In this document: piece by piece, positions 17,008 to 25,938 of the stretch | How the letters are laid out: every line of letters begins with the position of its first letter | Numbering within the stretch: position 1 is the stretch's first letter | Assembly (NCBI RefSeq): GCF_000743355.1 | Contig: NZ_JQEI01000042.1 | Coordinates: forward strand, 25,258 to 89,257 | Direction of reading: 5' to 3' | Length of the DNA: 64,000 bases | Source: Serratia sp. Ag1 | GTDB lineage: Bacteria > Pseudomonadota > Gammaproteobacteria > Enterobacterales > Enterobacteriaceae | Program-made: the position numbers and the translations under genes | Notes under the pieces: generated by a model | The model's database searches: none | Told to the model about the DNA's origin: nothing | The model's input: only the letters and a program-made list of their open reading frames with translations

Positions 17008-18003
17008 ATGGAGCTGCTATGCCCCGCCGGTAATCTGCCGGCCTTGAAAGCTGCGGTGGATAATGGCGCAGATGCCGTTTATATCGGCCTGAAAGACGAT
17101 ACCAACGCACGCCACTTCGCCGGGCTGAATTTTACCGAAAAAAAACTGCAGGAAGCCGCCGATTATGTCCATCGGCACGGGCGAAAACTGCATATTGCCA
17201 TCAATACTTTCGCTCATCCCGATGGTTACGCCCGCTGGCAGCGCGCCGTGGATATGGCTGCGCAACTGGGAGCCGATGCGCTGATCCTGGCAGACTTGGC
17301 GATGCTGGAGTATGCCGCCCAGCGCTACCCGCAGCTTGAGCGCCACGTTTCAGTACAGGCTTCGGCCACCAATGAAGAAGCTATCCGTTTTTATCAGCGC
17401 CATTTCGATGTCGCGCGTGTGGTGCTGCCAAGGGTGCTGTCGATGCACCAGGTCAAACAGCTTTCACGCACCAGCCCGGTGCCGCTGGAGGTATTCGCGT
17501 TTGGCAGCCTGTGCATCATGGCCGAAGGGCGCTGTTATCTTTCGTCCTATCTGACCGGCGAGTCCCCCAATACCGTCGGAGCCTGTTCGCCCGCACGCTT
17601 TGTGCGCTGGCAGCAAACGCCGCAGGGGATGGAATCACGCCTGAACAACGTGCTGATCGACCGTTATCAGGACGGTGAAAACGCCGGTTATCCGACGCTG
17701 TGTAAAGGCCGTTACCAAGTGGATGACGTGCTTTATCACCCGCTGGAAGAACCCACCAGCCTGAATACGCTGGAGCTGTTACCGGAACTGCTGGCTGCCA
17801 ATATCGCCTCGGTGAAGATCGAAGGCCGCCAGCGCAGCCCGGCGTATGTCAGCCAGGTGGCGCGCGTATGGCGTCAGGCCATTGATCGCTGCCTGGCCAA
17901 TCCGGCCACCTATCAGGCCGATCCTGCCTGGATGGATACGCTCGGCGCAATGTCCGAAGGCACCCAAACCACGCTCGGTGCCTATCACCGCAAATGGCAG
18001 TAG
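17008..18003 (+). CDS. ubiU: UbiU, anaerobic ubiquinone hydroxylation factor (U32 family)
   Basis: 331 residues, same as E. coli. The four iron-sulfur ligands fall at Cys169, Cys176, Cys193 and Cys232, exactly the E. coli positions. It forms a heterodimer with UbiV, which holds a second [4Fe-4S] cluster, and supports oxygen-independent hydroxylations of the ubiquinone ring using prephenate as oxygen donor. ubiV starts 11 bp downstream. Confidence 0.96.
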   Translation: MELLCPAGNLPALKAAVDNGADAVYIGLKDDTNARHFAGLNFTEKKLQEAADYVHRHGRKLHIAINTFAHPDGYARWQRAVDMAAQLGADALILADLAMLEYAAQRYPQLERHVSVQASATNEEAIRFYQRHFDVARVVLPRVLSMHQVKQLSRTSPVPLEVFAFGSLCIMAEGRCYLSSYLTGESPNTVGACSPARFVRWQQTPQGMESRLNNVLIDRYQDGENAGYPTLCKGRYQVDDVLYHPLEEPTSLNTLELLPELLAANIASVKIEGRQRSPAYVSQVARVWRQAIDRCLANPATYQADPAWMDTLGAMSEGTQTTLGAYHRKWQ

Positions 18004-18014
18004 CAGGAGAAACC

Positions 18015-18893
18015 ATGAAATATGCATTAGGCCCGGTGCTCTACTACTGGCCAAAAAACGATGTGGAGGCGTTTTATCAGCAGGCCTCCAAAAGCAGCGC
18101 CGATATTATCTATCTTGGTGAAAGCGTCTGTACCAAACGGCGCGAAATGAAAGTCGGTGACTGGCTGACGCTGGCGCAGGAGATTGCTAAATCCGGCAAA
18201 CAGGTGGTGATCTCAACCCTGGCGTTGCTGCAAGCGCCTTCAGAACTGAATGAGTTGAAACGTTATGTGGATAACGGTGAGTTCCTGATCGAGGCCAACG
18301 ATCTCGGCACGGTTAATCTGGCCGCCGAACGCGGGTTGCCGTTTGTCGCCGGGCATGCCCTGAATTGCTACAATGCCTACACGCTGCGCCTGTTGCATAA
18401 GCAGGGAATGACGCGCTGGTGCATGCCGGTAGAGCTTTCTCGCGACTGGCTGGTGAACTTGCTGAACCAATGCGAAGAGCTGAAGTTCCGCCAGCAATTT
18501 GAGGTGGAAGTGCTGAGTTACGGCCATCTGCCGCTGGCTTACTCCGCACGTTGCTTTACCGCCCGCTCAGAAAACCGTGGTAAGGACGAATGCGAAACCT
18601 GTTGCATCAAATATCCACAAGGGCGGGTAGTTAACTCGCAGGAGAACCAGCAGGTCTTTGTGCTGAACGGTATTCAAACGATGAGCGGTTACTGTTACAA
18701 CCTGGGTAATGAGTTAGCCGGAATGCACGGGCTGGTGGATATTGTCCGCCTGTCACCGCAAGGCGAAGAGACTCTGACGATGCTCGATCGCTTCCGCGCC
18801 AACCAGCAAGGAACCCAGCCCCTAACGCTGGCTGACCGCGCAGAATGCAACGGTTACTGGCGGCGCGTGGCCGGGCTGGAACTGGTGCCATAA
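18015..18893 (+). CDS. ubiV: UbiV, anaerobic ubiquinone hydroxylation factor (U32 family)
   Basis: 292 residues from ATG 18015, which has AGGAGA 5 bases upstream. Cluster ligands Cys39, Cys180, Cys193 and Cys197 (in ARCFTARSENRGKDECETCC) match E. coli UbiV. Partner of UbiU. In E. coli yhbW would be next; here the fimbrial operon lies in between. Confidence 0.96.
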   Translation: MKYALGPVLYYWPKNDVEAFYQQASKSSADIIYLGESVCTKRREMKVGDWLTLAQEIAKSGKQVVISTLALLQAPSELNELKRYVDNGEFLIEANDLGTVNLAAERGLPFVAGHALNCYNAYTLRLLHKQGMTRWCMPVELSRDWLVNLLNQCEELKFRQQFEVEVLSYGHLPLAYSARCFTARSENRGKDECETCCIKYPQGRVVNSQENQQVFVLNGIQTMSGYCYNLGNELAGMHGLVDIVRLSPQGEETLTMLDRFRANQQGTQPLTLADRAECNGYWRRVAGLELVP

Positions 18894-18901
18894 TTCCTGG
18901 C

Positions 18902-18927
18902 GGTGGGGAGAACAGTGCCTCCCCACC
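18902..18927. terminator. Hairpin between ubiV and the fimbrial operon
   Basis: GGTGGGGAG / CTCCCCACC is a 9-bp stem with an 8-base loop between two converging genes. The T-tract is poor in both directions. Confidence 0.55.
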
Positions 18928-18932
18928 CTCCA

Positions 18933-19475
18933 TCAATCGTATGAGATATTAAACTGTACCGCGCTCTTCACTTTACCGGGAGTCGCCAGCCCGGTAGCGT
19001 AATACTCATATTCAATATCACACTGGCTCTGGTTATTGACGATAACCGCACAATCGACCCGTGGACTGGTGCGCAGATCTAATGGCGTGTCCTTCATCAA
19101 CAGCCTGATCTCCACATTCTCGGCCTCATTACTCAGGGTATTGATCAGATTACCGGTGTTCGCACTGACGGTCGCCCCGTTATTCAACGTGATATAAGGG
19201 GTATACCCGTTAGTACAGCGTGCCCCACCAATATGGATGCTGCCCTGTGCCCGGCCATGGGTCATACCTGGGCTGTTCAGGTTGCCCATGAACACCTGCG
19301 GCAGCACCCAGTCGTAGGTTTTCTGCTCTTGCCCTGGGACGCTGTCGAAATAACAGGTGGCGAGCTTGATGGAGCCCGTCACATTCAGCACACCAGTGGA
19401 AGACGCCTGCACACCCGCGCCATAACAGACCAGTGCCAGCAGGGAGAGGTTTCTCAACGTACTCACTATATGCAT
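18933..19475 (-). CDS. Minor fimbrial subunit
   Basis: 180 residues. Signal peptide MHIVSTLRNLSLLALVCYGA ending near VQAS; mature part has a pair of cysteines (ATCYFD, GGARCTNG) and a second pair (DCAVI, QCDIEY), and a C-terminal strand VQFNISYD of the donor-strand type. Start ATG 19475 has GGGAG 7 bases upstream. Last gene of the operon, 13 bp after the adhesin gene. Could be an adaptor or terminating subunit. Confidence 0.82.
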   Translation of the reverse strand: MHIVSTLRNLSLLALVCYGAGVQASSTGVLNVTGSIKLATCYFDSVPGQEQKTYDWVLPQVFMGNLNSPGMTHGRAQGSIHIGGARCTNGYTPYITLNNGATVSANTGNLINTLSNEAENVEIRLLMKDTPLDLRTSPRVDCAVIVNNQSQCDIEYEYYATGLATPGKVKSAVQFNISYD

Positions 19476-19488
19476 TTCACGCTCCCGA

Positions 19489-20616
19489 TCACTGATAGGT
19501 GATCATAAACTCGATTTGAGCATCAGCCTTGCCCGCCCGGATCGGGGTCGCAGTCTGAATATACGTGGCCTTAACCCCTAAGTTGTAATCACTGCCGCGA
19601 TCCTCAAGGAAGGTTATATAATCGGCCAGATCGATATCCTGATTGAATTTAGCTAACTGATAGTTGCCGTTTTCCTGCTTAAAGCTCAACTGTACGCCAA
19701 CCCCTTCAGCGGCATCGCCGCCTGCCACATTCAGCTTCGAGATCCCCTGTTCGGCATTTTCGAACCCATTGCGTGGCGTCAGCTTGATGCTGATGACGTT
19801 CGGCTTGAATACGCTATAAGAGGTTCTGCCATAGAAAGCCGGGCAACCCGAGAGGACAATCTGAGTTTCAGCGCTGCCGGCGGTGCTGCCAACGCCATTG
19901 AATTCATCCGGATAGTGTTCACCCAGCGGCAGGTAATAGTTACTGCCCACGTTGCAGGTGGCCGGAATGACCGTCAGGCTGCCGCTGATCGACGTTTTCT
20001 GGTAGACAAAATTCTCGCCATTGCCATTCAGTGACGTCTCAAAACTGGGCAAATCACTTCGGCTAATCGTGCCGCTGCCAACGCTGCTGGCGGTTTTGAT
20101 AAATTCAATGTTAAAGCTGACCGAGGCATCACTCTGGCTGGTGAAGCTGAAAACGCTGCTGCTGCTATTTGATAAATAACCTGTGAGGCTGCCTGGGATC
20201 AGCAGGCGTGCGCTGCCGCCGTCGGGCGTGCCCTGCCACAACGCTACCCCAATGCCTGGGATATTGGTATTGAACACGAACGGAAACGTGGGGTCACTGT
20301 AGCTGGATTGACCATAAGGCGTGCTGGTAAAAGAACTCACCAGGTCATAAATACCCGCCTGGCAAAATAGTTTGGCACCGTTACCGCTGGTTTGGATACG
20401 CTGGGAATAGATGACGCTACCGACCGGCAAATCTTCCCCCACGGTCACCGAGCCACCGATAGTCAAACGGGTGTCGAGTGGGGAAAAAATGGCAGAAGTA
20501 CTGTCCCAATCACAACCAGGGGTCACCGCTAGCGCGCTTTGTGCATATAAGCCTGCACAGAGTATCAACGATACCGCCACTCTTGACGCGATTATTGTTT
20601 TCATCTGTTTTCTCAT
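19489..20616 (-). CDS. Fimbrial tip adhesin (two-domain)
   Basis: 375 residues, twice the length of a pilin, as expected of a tip adhesin with an N-terminal receptor-binding domain and a C-terminal pilin domain. Signal peptide MKTIIASRVAVSLILCAGLY ends near SALA. The pilin domain begins around IPATCNVGSNYYLPLGE and ends in IEFMITYQ, a donor strand. ATG 20604 is an alternative start four codons in. No carbohydrate-binding motif I can name, so the receptor is unknown. Sixteen bases separate it from usher. Confidence 0.8.
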   Translation of the reverse strand: MRKQMKTIIASRVAVSLILCAGLYAQSALAVTPGCDWDSTSAIFSPLDTRLTIGGSVTVGEDLPVGSVIYSQRIQTSGNGAKLFCQAGIYDLVSSFTSTPYGQSSYSDPTFPFVFNTNIPGIGVALWQGTPDGGSARLLIPGSLTGYLSNSSSSVFSFTSQSDASVSFNIEFIKTASSVGSGTISRSDLPSFETSLNGNGENFVYQKTSISGSLTVIPATCNVGSNYYLPLGEHYPDEFNGVGSTAGSAETQIVLSGCPAFYGRTSYSVFKPNVISIKLTPRNGFENAEQGISKLNVAGGDAAEGVGVQLSFKQENGNYQLAKFNQDIDLADYITFLEDRGSDYNLGVKATYIQTATPIRAGKADAQIEFMITYQ

Positions 20617-20632
20617 TAATCTTGGCGCTCGG

Positions 20633-23188
20633 TTATTGGCAGATACCCTGAATCACAGGTTTGCTTTCGTCAGGTGAGAATGCGGGTAACGAATAATGGA
20701 TACTGCAATGTTCCGTCTGCTCATCTCCCCATCTGACCTGCAAGATCCCTGACTGAGCCAGATCGTGCGCCACCACCAGGCTCGCCTGCCCGACAATACC
20801 GATGGCATTGTTCTGCGCATCATAAACATTGGCGGCAAAAGGCAGTGGCTTGCCATCTGGGCGCTTCGCCTTGATGTAGGTCACTACACTGTGCTTGGTT
20901 TCATAATCGAGCAACACCAACGCACCAGCGCGAGGAACCGCAGTACTTTTGCTGGACAGCAACTCAACGTCCTGCGACGTGCCTTTAGGGTCAATATCCA
21001 CCTGATTAAAGTAGTAAGGGCGCAGATAAGGCACTATCGCATAACCAAAGCGATCGACCTCCACGCCGGATGCACTGGTAACCTGTGCGCCTTTGGCACC
21101 AGGAGCACGTACCAGGCCGCTGGTTTCCCCCAGTGTTTGCCCCAGCGTAATCCCCCCCCGGTGAACCACAATCGCGCCATCAATATTGGACGACAACTGC
21201 CGGTTGCCTTGACCATAGCTGTAGCTGGCACCCATATTCGCTTGTGGAGCGCGATAGCCCACACCGCTGTTAAAGAAGTTACCATTCGATGCGGTATCGC
21301 GGCTGGTACTGACGACATAGTTGAACTGGTTCTGCTCGCCCGCATTCCCCGATAGGCCAATCAGGCCATTACTGCCCTTACTGTCGGTGGTTCCGGTCAT
21401 ATTCAGCGTAGGCGCGTGGGTACTTGCCCCTAACGGCAACGAGAGGCTTAGCGAATATTGGGTTTCACGCCGATCCAGCGTGTCGCCCTGTACCCCTGAG
21501 AACTGTCCGCTCAAGGTGCGGTTGATCGAGAGGGTGTAGCTGAGGTTCTGCCAGAAATTGCTGTAGCCGATTTGCATACTCTGCTGTGAACCATTCTGGT
21601 TCCAGTAAGTAATATGGTTACCGGTGGCATACAGGCTGCCCCAATGCTCGCCCAGCGGCTGGCTCACAGAAAGCGTAAACATGCTGCGCTGCCGCCCATA
21701 GCCTTCAATATCTTCATTACGCAGAGCCAGATCGCGCAATTGCACCGCGTCGTTCAAGTTCAGGAAGCCATCGGTTGAGTAGCGATATGCCATCACCGAG
21801 AAACTGGTTTGCGTTTCCGCATAAACCTGGCTGAACCCGACACGATAACTTTGCCCTGAACGCTGATCCTGTTCAGGCAAGCGGGCGATCGACTGGGTGA
21901 TGTCCAAAGAAAGTGCACCGATTGGCGTGTTCAGCGCTCCCCCCATCAAAGCGGAGAAATAACTCTCACTACCGACGACGCCGGTATACCCCGTCACCAG
22001 ATTATTCAGGCCAAGCTGATACGTCAGGCTGCCAAAGTCGGGTTTATCAACCAACCCGGAAGTATTGATCTTACCGGCGGCCATCTCGTAACGGCTCACG
22101 CCGGGCCGCAGCATCTGTGTCACTGACGCATAAGGCACAGCAAAGGATCGGATCAGGCCATTAGCTTCCTCAATCCGTACCGTCAGTTCACCGCCATAGC
22201 TGGTGGGATAGAGGTCGTTAATCTCAAACGGCCCTGGGGAAACGGTGGTGGTGTAGATGGTGAATCCATTCTGCACGATGGTCACTCTGGCGTTGGTATT
22301 GGCAACACCACGCACCACGGGCGCATAGCCGCGCAGGGAATCCGGTAGCATACGATCGTCGGAATAAATCCTGACACCGCGAAAACGGATCCCGTCAAAC
22401 AACTCACCGCTGGTGAACGCATCGCCGATAATCAATTGCGACTTAATCGCAGGAATATCACGGCCAACATAGGTAGAGTTACTCTTGTAACCGCCACTGC
22501 CACCGTCTGAAACCCAGTTGACGGAGCCATTATTACGCACGCGCCAAGCGCCCACGTTCAACCCATTACGCAACCCAAGATAGCCATAAGTGTTAGTATT
22601 TTCCCGCTGCTTGGATTGGTAGACGTTGGCGTTATAGTTAACCATCAGGGCGGTCAAGCCATCTTCCCACAGTTTGGGGCTGACATAACCGCGTGGCGTT
22701 TTATTCAGCAACAATTGTGGTATCGATACCGTCAGCTTTTGCTCGCCGGAATCAAAACTGGCTGAAGCGCCGGGCAGGATGTCGCTGAGCGAGCCGCAAT
22801 ACCCTTCAGCCTCTAACCGACTCAGTTGCTGCGGTGGCTTTTGCTCAAGCAGCATCTTTTCGCTCAGATTAAGCAGAGAAAAGAAACTGCCGCTGTAGCA
22901 CGGCGTAGTGGCATATTGACTGCCAGACTGGGCTTTAAAACGGATCTCTTCGTTGCCGATAGGTTGTCCATTGAGCTCAATTGACGCGTTGTAAACGCCA
23001 GGAACCACGATATTACCGCGGCTGAACTGGGCGGGATCGAATTTCCCGGCCTTGCCACCGGGGAAGAAGCTGGGATCAAATTTTACTTCTTCCGGCGCTT
23101 CTGCAGCGTAGGCAGACGAGGCCGAAATCATGGCATAAGACAAGAGCCATTTCAGTCCCGTTTTTTTTGCTGGTTTATGCGTAGTCAT
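20633..23188 (-). CDS. Outer-membrane fimbrial usher
   Basis: 851 residues, PapC/FimD family. Signal region to about 28; N-terminal domain with FDPSFFPGGKAGKFDPAQFS and GNIVVPGVYNASIELNGQPI; the 24-strand pore region includes GRDIPAIKSQLIIGDAFTSG and DRMLPDSLRGYAPVVRGVA. C-terminal domains end in a Cys pair (EHCSIHYS, IQGICQ). It recruits chaperone-subunit complexes and secretes the fibre. AAGGA lies upstream of ATG 23188. Full-length, no frameshift seen. Confidence 0.95.
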   Translation of the reverse strand: MTTHKPAKKTGLKWLLSYAMISASSAYAAEAPEEVKFDPSFFPGGKAGKFDPAQFSRGNIVVPGVYNASIELNGQPIGNEEIRFKAQSGSQYATTPCYSGSFFSLLNLSEKMLLEQKPPQQLSRLEAEGYCGSLSDILPGASASFDSGEQKLTVSIPQLLLNKTPRGYVSPKLWEDGLTALMVNYNANVYQSKQRENTNTYGYLGLRNGLNVGAWRVRNNGSVNWVSDGGSGGYKSNSTYVGRDIPAIKSQLIIGDAFTSGELFDGIRFRGVRIYSDDRMLPDSLRGYAPVVRGVANTNARVTIVQNGFTIYTTTVSPGPFEINDLYPTSYGGELTVRIEEANGLIRSFAVPYASVTQMLRPGVSRYEMAAGKINTSGLVDKPDFGSLTYQLGLNNLVTGYTGVVGSESYFSALMGGALNTPIGALSLDITQSIARLPEQDQRSGQSYRVGFSQVYAETQTSFSVMAYRYSTDGFLNLNDAVQLRDLALRNEDIEGYGRQRSMFTLSVSQPLGEHWGSLYATGNHITYWNQNGSQQSMQIGYSNFWQNLSYTLSINRTLSGQFSGVQGDTLDRRETQYSLSLSLPLGASTHAPTLNMTGTTDSKGSNGLIGLSGNAGEQNQFNYVVSTSRDTASNGNFFNSGVGYRAPQANMGASYSYGQGNRQLSSNIDGAIVVHRGGITLGQTLGETSGLVRAPGAKGAQVTSASGVEVDRFGYAIVPYLRPYYFNQVDIDPKGTSQDVELLSSKSTAVPRAGALVLLDYETKHSVVTYIKAKRPDGKPLPFAANVYDAQNNAIGIVGQASLVVAHDLAQSGILQVRWGDEQTEHCSIHYSLPAFSPDESKPVIQGICQ

Positions 23189-23240
23189 AGCATCCTTGAC
23201 GACTCAGATAAGCCAATAATTCTGAAAAAACTGACGAACG

Positions 23241-23966
23241 CTAACGAGTTAGCGGGTATGTTTTTTCAACAAAAGCGCCATAGTCAGTGATCGCATCAGC
23301 CGTTATGGTGTTTGGCAACCCACCAGTGGCGTTATTAGTGCGTTTGACCTGAAAAGCCTGTTCAGAGAAGGGGGCAATCATGCCACCATCGCTCCCCGCC
23401 ACCACGGCTTTCCCTGTGCCCACGACCCGCACAGAGGCATAACTGATGTAATAAGGGGTCGGGTTTTTACCGATGAGCTGATCCCCTTGCAGACGCCAAC
23501 TGACCTTTCCCATGGTTTCTGGAGACAGGCTTTTCAACGCTGCCGGGCGGTAAAACACTTTCAGGCGATTGCGATAGGCGATAGAGAGGTAATTACTGTC
23601 ACCTTTAGACTGGGGAGGCACTTCCAGCACGTTAATCCAGTAAAGCGTTTCACGATCGGTGGCCTGATTTTTCGTCGGCGTCGCACTGATACGCAGCGTT
23701 TGCGCTTTGGTGGATTCAATGCGTGAAACCGGTGGCATCACGGTAAAAGGAACCTCACTGTCCTCAGGAGAGGAGTTGGCATCTCCACTATCAATCCAGG
23801 ATTGTACCAATAGAGGAACCTTGCTTTTATTTTCCAGCTTCAGCGTCACTTCTTTTTCATTGGAGGGATAAACCACGCGAGTGCCAGAAATAACAATACC
23901 TGCATGCAGGCATGAGGAAAATAACCCGGCGACCAGCACCAATGATGACAACCAATATCTTTCCAT
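23241..23966 (-). CDS. Periplasmic fimbrial chaperone
   Basis: 241 residues, PapD/FimC family. Signal peptide to about 23 (CLHAG); the G1-strand donor motif and conserved stretch NYLSIAYRNRLKVFYRP lie at about 120-140. TRVVYPSNEKEVTLKLEN and PLLVQSWIDSG are family hallmarks. Donates a strand to subunits before usher. Between it and the pilin gene lie a terminator-like hairpin and a dispersed palindrome. Confidence 0.93.
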   Translation of the reverse strand: MERYWLSSLVLVAGLFSSCLHAGIVISGTRVVYPSNEKEVTLKLENKSKVPLLVQSWIDSGDANSSPEDSEVPFTVMPPVSRIESTKAQTLRISATPTKNQATDRETLYWINVLEVPPQSKGDSNYLSIAYRNRLKVFYRPAALKSLSPETMGKVSWRLQGDQLIGKNPTPYYISYASVRVVGTGKAVVAGSDGGMIAPFSEQAFQVKRTNNATGGLPNTITADAITDYGAFVEKTYPLTR

Positions 23967-23989
23967 GAAGAATCTAACCGCCTTGTAAG

Positions 23990-24050
23990 TATATCCCCAA
24001 TGCCCTTCGAACCGCAGGCCATAGGCTGCAGTTTGAAAGGCCAGGGTATA
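23990..24050. repeat. Dispersed ~60-bp palindromic repeat, copy 3
   Basis: Starts TATATCCCC and ends GGGTATA, with CTTCGAACCGCAGG facing GCTGCAGTTTGAAAGG. It sits inside the fimbrial operon between pilin and chaperone genes. Confidence 0.7.
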
Positions 24051-24059
24051 GCGTTATTA

Positions 24060-24086
24060 AACAGGGCCCTGTTTGAGCAGGCCCCT
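24060..24086 (-). terminator. Terminator-like hairpin after the major pilin gene
   Basis: On the minus strand CAGGGGCCTG pairs imperfectly with CAGGGCCCTG, then TTTAA follows. A partial terminator here would let the first gene be expressed in excess over chaperone, usher and adhesin, a known arrangement in fimbrial operons. Strength cannot be judged from sequence. Confidence 0.5.
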
Positions 24087-24103
24087 GTCACTACTCTGCT
24101 ATA

Positions 24104-24676
24104 TTATTGGTAAACAATACTGTATTTAACTGTAGAGGCTACCGGGCCTGAAGTTGCCGGGCCATTCACTGCAATATACTGACCAAAGTACGAGTACTCT
24201 GCCGTATGATTCGCGATGGTTTTCGGCGCATAGTTATTGTTGCCAGAGAACAAATTGATTGGGCTGTTAGTCTCTCCATTCAGGATTTGCACCTGAACGT
24301 TTTGAGCCGGGTTAGATGCCGCAGGTGCGGTATTCTTCAGCCAGCCAGTAGTTCTGTCAATCGCTGGGCTAGTCGGTTCGAAATACACCTCAGCAATCTT
24401 CCCATTGGTGCAATTGGTATCAGTATCGCCACCCAGCGTTATTTTAAACGGTGTAGCGTTTGCAGTAGCGCCTGCAAAATTCAGCGCACCGACCTGAACC
24501 TGTTTCAAGTCGACATCAACGTTTACAGCACCATTTGGGGTCTGACCGTTGATCAGGCAAGTGGTATCAATAACTTCACCCGTGAAGTTAATGTTACCAT
24601 CAATTGCAAAAGCAGAAGTCGCAGTCAGGCCACCCATGACACATGCAATCGTCATTAATAAAGCATTCTTTTTCAT
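24104..24676 (-). CDS. Major fimbrial subunit (pilin)
   Basis: 190 residues. Signal peptide MKKNALLMTIACVMGGLTAT ends at SAFA. Mature start IDGNINFTGEVIDTTC is the standard type-1-like pilin beginning; the disulfide is formed by the Cys of DTTC and that of DTNCTNG. The C-terminal VKYSIVYQ is the donor-strand-complementing end. First structural gene of the operon, 58 bp after the regulator gene. Confidence 0.93.
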   Translation of the reverse strand: MKKNALLMTIACVMGGLTATSAFAIDGNINFTGEVIDTTCLINGQTPNGAVNVDVDLKQVQVGALNFAGATANATPFKITLGGDTDTNCTNGKIAEVYFEPTSPAIDRTTGWLKNTAPAASNPAQNVQVQILNGETNSPINLFSGNNNYAPKTIANHTAEYSYFGQYIAVNGPATSGPVASTVKYSIVYQ

Positions 24677-24734
24677 TTAAATCACTATCCTGTTAATTGT
24701 CCTTAAACACTCTGAAACCTTGGGCTCAGAGCCA

Positions 24735-25229
24735 TTATTTCACTTTACAGTGAAATTCTGTCTCCCTATTAGACGCACCTAGAAAACTATATAAAGGCAC
24801 AATCAATGCTCCTTGCAATGTATATCCCTTTCCGCGAGAGGCTTTAATAAAACCATCATCTATACCAATTGTTGCCAAACGCGTCTTCAGTTCACTCATC
24901 ACCTGTGTCAACCTGGTTGAAGAGGATGACAGGTTATAGTTTTCCCACACATTAACCATTATCTCTTCATTCGAGATATAGCCAAAACTTGCATTTTCCA
25001 ATAAATAAAGTAACAATCTCATCATCGTTTCACGCAACTTAAAATAATTACTAAAACGTTGGTCATCTTGATTACTATATTCTATAGTATTATATAACTT
25101 TATTACCGAGCTTGACTTTATATCAACCTGGAATTCATCGTTAACAACATAGCCAAAAAGCATCAATTTCTTTGTATCAAGCCGAACAATTGATTTTTCT
25201 GCTTCTCTTTTTTGGCTTGCGGTATCCAT
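24735..25229 (-). CDS. Winged-helix fimbrial regulator (OmpR/ToxR-type DNA-binding domain)
   Basis: 164 residues from ATG 25229 (GGAG upstream; an in-frame GTG lies two codons earlier). The segment from about 68 to 145 resembles an OmpR/PhoB-type winged helix: ETMMRLLLYLLENASFGYIS, then EIMVNVWENYNLSSSSTRLT and KASRGKGYTLQ. No receiver domain and no transmembrane segment, unlike ToxR or CadC. The gene is noticeably AT-rich. First in line with the fimbrial genes, so it probably controls them. Confidence 0.75.
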   Translation of the reverse strand: MDTASQKREAEKSIVRLDTKKLMLFGYVVNDEFQVDIKSSSVIKLYNTIEYSNQDDQRFSNYFKLRETMMRLLLYLLENASFGYISNEEIMVNVWENYNLSSSSTRLTQVMSELKTRLATIGIDDGFIKASRGKGYTLQGALIVPLYSFLGASNRETEFHCKVK

Positions 25230-25926
25230 TATCACTCCATCACATTACTGCTGTAACCACTTAGATATTTTATTTTTTGGTTAGGAATCATTACCTATAT
25301 ATTATCGGCCCGGTCTATATTATGGGCTGGGATTATAATGTCAATTCATAAAGACAAAAAAAACAGCACGCAAAAGAGAATTAAAATCCAAAATTGGTCG
25401 TAAAAATAAATTAAATAGAATATAAAACCAAATAAATTAATTTTTTGGTTAAAAAAACCATTCATGCAGATAAATTAATGCATAAGCATGAAATTCTTTT
25501 TTTGTCATTTATTTGGAGAGGTCTATTGCTTTTTTTAGGTTAAAATCTCATTGACTAACATTAAAAAACACACTGCTTTCTTATATCACCACATTTCGGG
25601 TTTCCTGCATAACTTTCTTGCTTAATTTATCTCCGTATTTATTAACGGCGTGACTAGTCAGTACCGTGAATTATTTCGAGGAAATACAATAGACAACCAA
25701 TTAATTCTGATGATGTGTATTAAATTATTAATTTCTTTCATTAATGCTTTCTTTAAACCCAATGACACACAAAGTATATGGCTATTTAGTCTTCATCAAG
25801 CACAGATATCCCCTTTTCCCATCGCAAATTAGATTATGCTTCAACAACCCGCAGATCCCTGCACTCGCCCTTTAAGCGAAAGCCATACGCCGCGCTCTGC
25901 AATAGCAAGAAACGGCGCTAAGTAAA
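25230..25926. other. AT-rich gene-free stretch upstream of the fimbrial regulator
   Basis: About 700 bp, strikingly AT-rich from 25260 to 25840, with long A and T runs. The only open frame is 60 codons long (25650-25832) with no ribosome site or recognisable product. The region probably holds the fimbrial regulator promoter and possibly H-NS binding sites. It marks one edge of the fimbrial insertion. Confidence 0.6.
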
Positions 25927-25938
25927 ATGGACGACGAG

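Noticed and set aside
25650..25832. 60-codon open frame in the AT-rich gap
   Set aside because: No ribosome site, no similarity I recognise, and chance frames are expected in DNA of this composition.
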